Shown here piece by piece: positions 21,279-24,015 of a DNA stretch of 24,015 nt. Origin of the DNA: HGM13006 sp963650135 (GTDB taxonomy: Bacteria > Bacillota > Clostridia > Oscillospirales > Oscillospiraceae). The position numbers and the translations under genes are program-made. The notes below the pieces were generated by a model. The model did not search any database and was not told the DNA's origin. It saw only the letters and a program-made list of their open reading frames with translations. Each line of letters opens with the position of its first letter. Positions within the stretch are counted from its first letter, which is position 1. The stretch lies in assembly GCA_963650135.1 (NCBI GenBank), contig CAVJLG010000040.1, positions 1 to 24,015 of the forward strand, written 5' to 3'.

Positions 21279-22025
21279 TTAGATAACCTGTACGATCTGC
21301 TCCCAGAGCAGGATGTGCTTCTCATCAATGGCTCTGTTGTCGTGGTAATGGCCGAACAGCCAGTAATGATAATGCGCTCTTTCCTTGACCTCCTGCAGGA
21401 AGTCTGTGAGCGGGTCTGCCTCATTGTGGCGGCTTTCCATGAGGGCAATGCTGGTGGGGGCGCAGTGCGTAATAACATAGTCTACCGCCCAATTGACCTT
21501 GGCCAGATTTCTCCGTGCTTCAGCGTATTCCTCCTCAGAAGGCATCTCCTGCGCCCACCACGAAATGTGGTTGATGCGGTACCTCGCCCTGGGCTTCCGC
21601 TGCAGCATCAAGAGCTTTCGCTCAAGATCCGGGGCATCCAGTTCCAGAATGCCGTCCTCCGTATCATGGCTTTTTGCTCCGCCCATGATGAAGAAGTGAT
21701 AGCCTTCCAGATCGAAGATCTGTCCACGCATCAGGTGCAGGATGTGAGGGCGAACACGGTGTACCTTCCCGCCGTGCCAATCGTCCAGTGGATATCGTTC
21801 CAGTGCGTCGTAGTTCTCATGATTCCCGCAGACGAAGGCCATCGTGAATGGCAGGCTTTCCAGCCAGTCCAATGCAGCATCGTCACGGCTGTCTCCAAAC
21901 CACACACCACCAAAGTCTCCAGCACAAATCACAATGTCCCGCTTTGTCATTTGTTCCTGCTCCGGGAAGTATTCTGGCTGGAAGCGTTCAAAATTTCCGT
22001 GGCAGTCGCCGGTCACAAAAACCAT
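21279..22025 (-). CDS. Metallophosphoesterase
   Basis: This 248-aa calcineurin-like phosphoesterase uses two metal ions. All five metal-binding blocks are visible: GDCHG (Asp7, His9), GDFGG (Asp37), GNHEN (Asn68, His69), THCAP (His187) and GHYHDN (His226, His228). This places it among small protein- or nucleotide-directed phosphatases, but the substrate is not evident. The ATG at 22025 is preceded by an AAGGTGG-like site. It starts about 15 bases after the recombinase stop, so it is likely read from the same transcript. A long hairpin follows it. Such enzymes are common cargo in clostridial mobile elements. Confidence 0.92.
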   Translation of the reverse strand: MVFVTGDCHGNFERFQPEYFPEQEQMTKRDIVICAGDFGGVWFGDSRDDAALDWLESLPFTMAFVCGNHENYDALERYPLDDWHGGKVHRVRPHILHLMRGQIFDLEGYHFFIMGGAKSHDTEDGILELDAPDLERKLLMLQRKPRARYRINHISWWAQEMPSEEEYAEARRNLAKVNWAVDYVITHCAPTSIALMESRHNEADPLTDFLQEVKERAHYHYWLFGHYHDNRAIDEKHILLWEQIVQVI

Positions 22026-22039
22026 TTTCCCACCTTCTT

Positions 22040-23659
22040 TCAGTACATGATTTTCTGTTGGATCTCAATGCCGCCCTTTAGAGTCACTGCGATCTCGTCC
22101 TTGGAGAGGACTTTTACTGTCTCCACCAGTTGGCGGACGGCACTCTCATCCCACTCTGTAATATGGGACGATGCGTTTTCCAAGGTCTGTGCGGCATCCA
22201 TGATGCGCTGATTGGCTTTTGCCTGTTCCTTGTTATCTGCGAGGATCCCGGAACGTTTTTCCTTCAGGAAAGTCTGTTCATCCAGGATTTCTTTGAACTG
22301 ACTGCCATAGGCGGCAGGATCATCCGTGGCTTTTTCCAGCAGTGTTTGGAATTGCCGCTCCAGCTCTCTCAGCCTGCGTTCAATATCTCCAAGGCCCATC
22401 GTGCCGCCGGGGAATGGGATGATCTCCGTTTCCATGGCATCTATGATCTGCCGAATCAAGCTATTCTTGTCGGCCATGGCTGTGTTCAGGGCCGCAAGGA
22501 TCGCTTGCTGGAGTGGAGCTTCGTCCAGCGTAGGTGAGTTGTGGCAGTATTTCTTGCCGTAGTCCAATCGGCTCACACAGCGCCACACGACTCGTTTTTC
22601 ACCGTTTCGTGTCCACGTGCAGCGGCGATACAGGGTTCCGCACTTACCGCAGACCAGCCGCTCCGAGAGCGCATACTTGCTGGCGTAGGAGGACATCCCC
22701 GTGACTGCGTTTTTGGAGGGACTTTTTGCCGCATTCCGCCGTGCCATCTCTGCCTGTACAGCATCATACTTTTCACGGCTGACAATGCCCTCGTGGTGAT
22801 TCTCAATGAGGTACATGGGAAGCTGGCCTGTATTCTTGATAGCCTTGCGGTTGATAAAGTCCTGCCGGAAGGTCTTCTGCATCAGCACATCGCCGCAGTA
22901 TTTTTCATTCTGCAGGATGCTGCGGATGCGGGAGATGGTCCACTCCGGAGAGTCCTCGAAGCACTTGACACCTTGCTGTTCCAGTTCATCTTTGATCATC
23001 CGTAGGCTGGCCCCGGTGAGATAGCGCTCATAGAGCCATCGGACGATCTCCGCCTGTTCCGGAATGATCTCCGGCTGACCATCCTCACCCTTGCGGTAGC
23101 CGTACAGTTTTTTATATTGAATGCTGACCTTTCCGGCTTCCATGGCACGGCGTTTACCCCATGTGACATTGGCGAAGATGGATTCACTTTCAGACTGCGC
23201 GAAGGCACCGGAGAGGGTGATTCGCAGCTCACTGTCCTCCTCCAGAGAATTGATGTTTTCCTTCTCGAAGATGACCGCAATACCGAGCTGCTTGAGCGCC
23301 CGGATATAGTAGAGGCAGTCCACCGTATTGCGGGAGAAGCGGGAGACCGACTTGGTCAGGATCACATCGATTTTCTTCTGGCGGCAGTGCCGGATCATCC
23401 GCATGAAGTCCTCGCGCTTCTTGGCCGAGGTTCCGGTGATGCCCTTGTCCGCAAAGATGCCGGCCATCGTCCAGGCGGTGTTGGACATGATTTTATCGGT
23501 ATAGTACTCTTTCTGCACCTCATAGCTGTTTGCCTGGTCCTCCTCTTTGGTGGAAACTCGGCAGTAAGCTGCCACCCGGAGCTGTCTGCGGGCTTCTGCC
23601 TGGCGGGTGGCTTCCGGCTTGGCCGGGATCTTAATTACTCTCGGGGCATCCTCTTTCAT
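22040..23659 (-). CDS. Large serine recombinase
   Basis: This 539-aa site-specific recombinase is of the large serine type used by integrative elements of gut clostridia. The N-terminal resolvase domain (about 28-175) has AAYCRVSTKEEDQ with catalytic Ser36 and the KSVSRFSRNTVD segment. The recombinase domain follows (about 190-310). A zinc ribbon has Cys337, Cys340, Cys361 and Cys372, and a coiled coil lies near 420-490. In the helix after the resolvase domain, SESIFANVTWGKR has Phe162 where relatives usually have Ser. The start at 23659 is supported by AGGAG 9 bases upstream. It overlaps the previous frame by 4 bases, indicating tandem co-translation with another recombinase. Confidence 0.93.
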   Translation of the reverse strand: MKEDAPRVIKIPAKPEATRQAEARRQLRVAAYCRVSTKEEDQANSYEVQKEYYTDKIMSNTAWTMAGIFADKGITGTSAKKREDFMRMIRHCRQKKIDVILTKSVSRFSRNTVDCLYYIRALKQLGIAVIFEKENINSLEEDSELRITLSGAFAQSESESIFANVTWGKRRAMEAGKVSIQYKKLYGYRKGEDGQPEIIPEQAEIVRWLYERYLTGASLRMIKDELEQQGVKCFEDSPEWTISRIRSILQNEKYCGDVLMQKTFRQDFINRKAIKNTGQLPMYLIENHHEGIVSREKYDAVQAEMARRNAAKSPSKNAVTGMSSYASKYALSERLVCGKCGTLYRRCTWTRNGEKRVVWRCVSRLDYGKKYCHNSPTLDEAPLQQAILAALNTAMADKNSLIRQIIDAMETEIIPFPGGTMGLGDIERRLRELERQFQTLLEKATDDPAAYGSQFKEILDEQTFLKEKRSGILADNKEQAKANQRIMDAAQTLENASSHITEWDESAVRQLVETVKVLSKDEIAVTLKGGIEIQQKIMY

Positions 23660-24015
23660 TGCAGGTCACTCCTTTCTATGACTTGCCCATTTTTTAATCG
23701 CAGTTTTACATTTTGGCGGGTCACCAGCACCTCGGATACGGTGCTTTTCAGAAGATCAGCGTTCAGTTCCGCCACACATTCGAAGGCGGAGAAGAGACGC
23801 CGGAGACGATTTGTTTCATATTCATCATTCCCCAGAGCGGCATATTGCTCCGCCGCAAGCCGGAGTATCAGCACTTTGGCGCTGTCCTCGTCGATTGGCT
23901 GCTGCTCCAGAGCGTTATCCAGTGCCTCCTGCGTTTTAGAATGTGTGGCTGGCGCTGGACTGCGCTGATGCTGTATGCGTTCCGGGCAATTTGCGAGGCC
24001 GTTGAGCAGGTCGGT
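23656..24015 (-). CDS. C-terminal part of a second large serine recombinase (runs off the window)
   Basis: The frame is open from the right edge to the stop at 23656, giving at least 119 residues without a start. Sequence such as LLNGLANCPERIQ, AKVLILRLAAEQYAAL and the end NVKLRLKNGQVIERSDLQ resembles the C-terminal tail of large serine recombinases (a beta-strand pair ending in KNG-type turns). Tandem recombinases with ATGA overlaps are typical of clostridial integrative elements, which supports this. The GTG at 23874 would give a short 72-aa protein but is only an internal codon. The identification is likely, not certain. Confidence 0.65.
   Translation of the reverse strand, partial: TDLLNGLANCPERIQHQRSPAPATHSKTQEALDNALEQQPIDEDSAKVLILRLAAEQYAALGNDEYETNRLRRLFSAFECVAELNADLLKSTVSEVLVTRQNVKLRLKNGQVIERSDLQ

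Noticed and set aside
21185..21478. Extended upstream part of the DUF1016 frame
   Set aside because: It overlaps the metallophosphoesterase gene in another frame. The recognised domain and its AAGGAG site start at 21184.
23656..23874. Stand-alone 72-aa protein starting at a GTG
   Set aside because: The frame is open without a stop to the right edge of the window and the sequence upstream is consistent with the same recombinase tail, so this is a fragment.
1..24015. CRISPR arrays, tRNA genes, rRNA genes and insertion-sequence transposases
   Set aside because: No spaced direct repeats, no cloverleaf-like segments, and no transposase motifs were seen in either strand.

Overview
This 24 kb window comes from a spore-forming, moderately GC-rich member of the Clostridia. 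The Oscillospiraceae (Oscillibacter/Flavonifractor-like gut anaerobes) are the best guess. The evidence is a sporulation sigma-G gene, a YlmC/YmxH protein, strong AGGAGG-type ribosome sites, a Firmicute nusB-xseA-xseB-ispA-dxs-tlyA-nadK-argR-recN gene order, and gut-clostridial recombinases. Every supported gene lies on the minus strand, so the window reads from right (24015) to left (1).

Region by region in transcription order: (1) 24015-19353 is an accessory module. It holds the end of one large serine recombinase, a complete second one, a metallophosphoesterase, a DUF1016-type protein, a low-molecular-weight tyrosine phosphatase and a Bro-N/DinD-like protein. (2) 19352-19133 is gene-free and carries a terminator and a 13-bp perfect palindrome. 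(3) 19132-17509 encodes an EndoA/MazF toxin without an adjacent antitoxin, an unknown 154-aa protein whose ribosome site is embedded in a terminator, and the ClpP-like protein TepA. (4) 17372-6654 is a long, tightly packed operon: nusB, a TsaD/Kae1-like paralogue, xseA, xseB, ispA, a 630-nt non-coding gap, a small membrane protein, dxs, tlyA, nadK, argR and recN. (5) 6533-3243 is folD followed by a DUF4127 protein with S-layer anchoring domains. (6) 3135-2161 is a lipoprotein of unknown function. (7) 2065-974 is sigG-ylmC. (8) 809-69 is rpsB, with tsf expected just outside the left edge.

The most interesting part is the non-coding gap at about 12940-13569, followed by the membrane protein at 12300-12914. 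Length, position between ispA and dxs, a long-range closing stem joining its two ends, and the DUF21-like membrane protein immediately downstream together identify it as an OLE (ornate, large, extremophilic) RNA gene with its partner oapA. The RNA has its own near-consensus promoter, which overlaps a 10-bp inverted repeat. OLE is a known but rare RNP class, best studied in extremophilic Bacilli, so a case in a probable mesophilic gut anaerobe deserves attention.

A second notable feature is a 15-bp hairpin that completely covers the sigG ribosome binding site. It resembles a translational brake I recall being described for Bacillus subtilis sigG. Functional calls rest on family recognition by eye; no database search was run.
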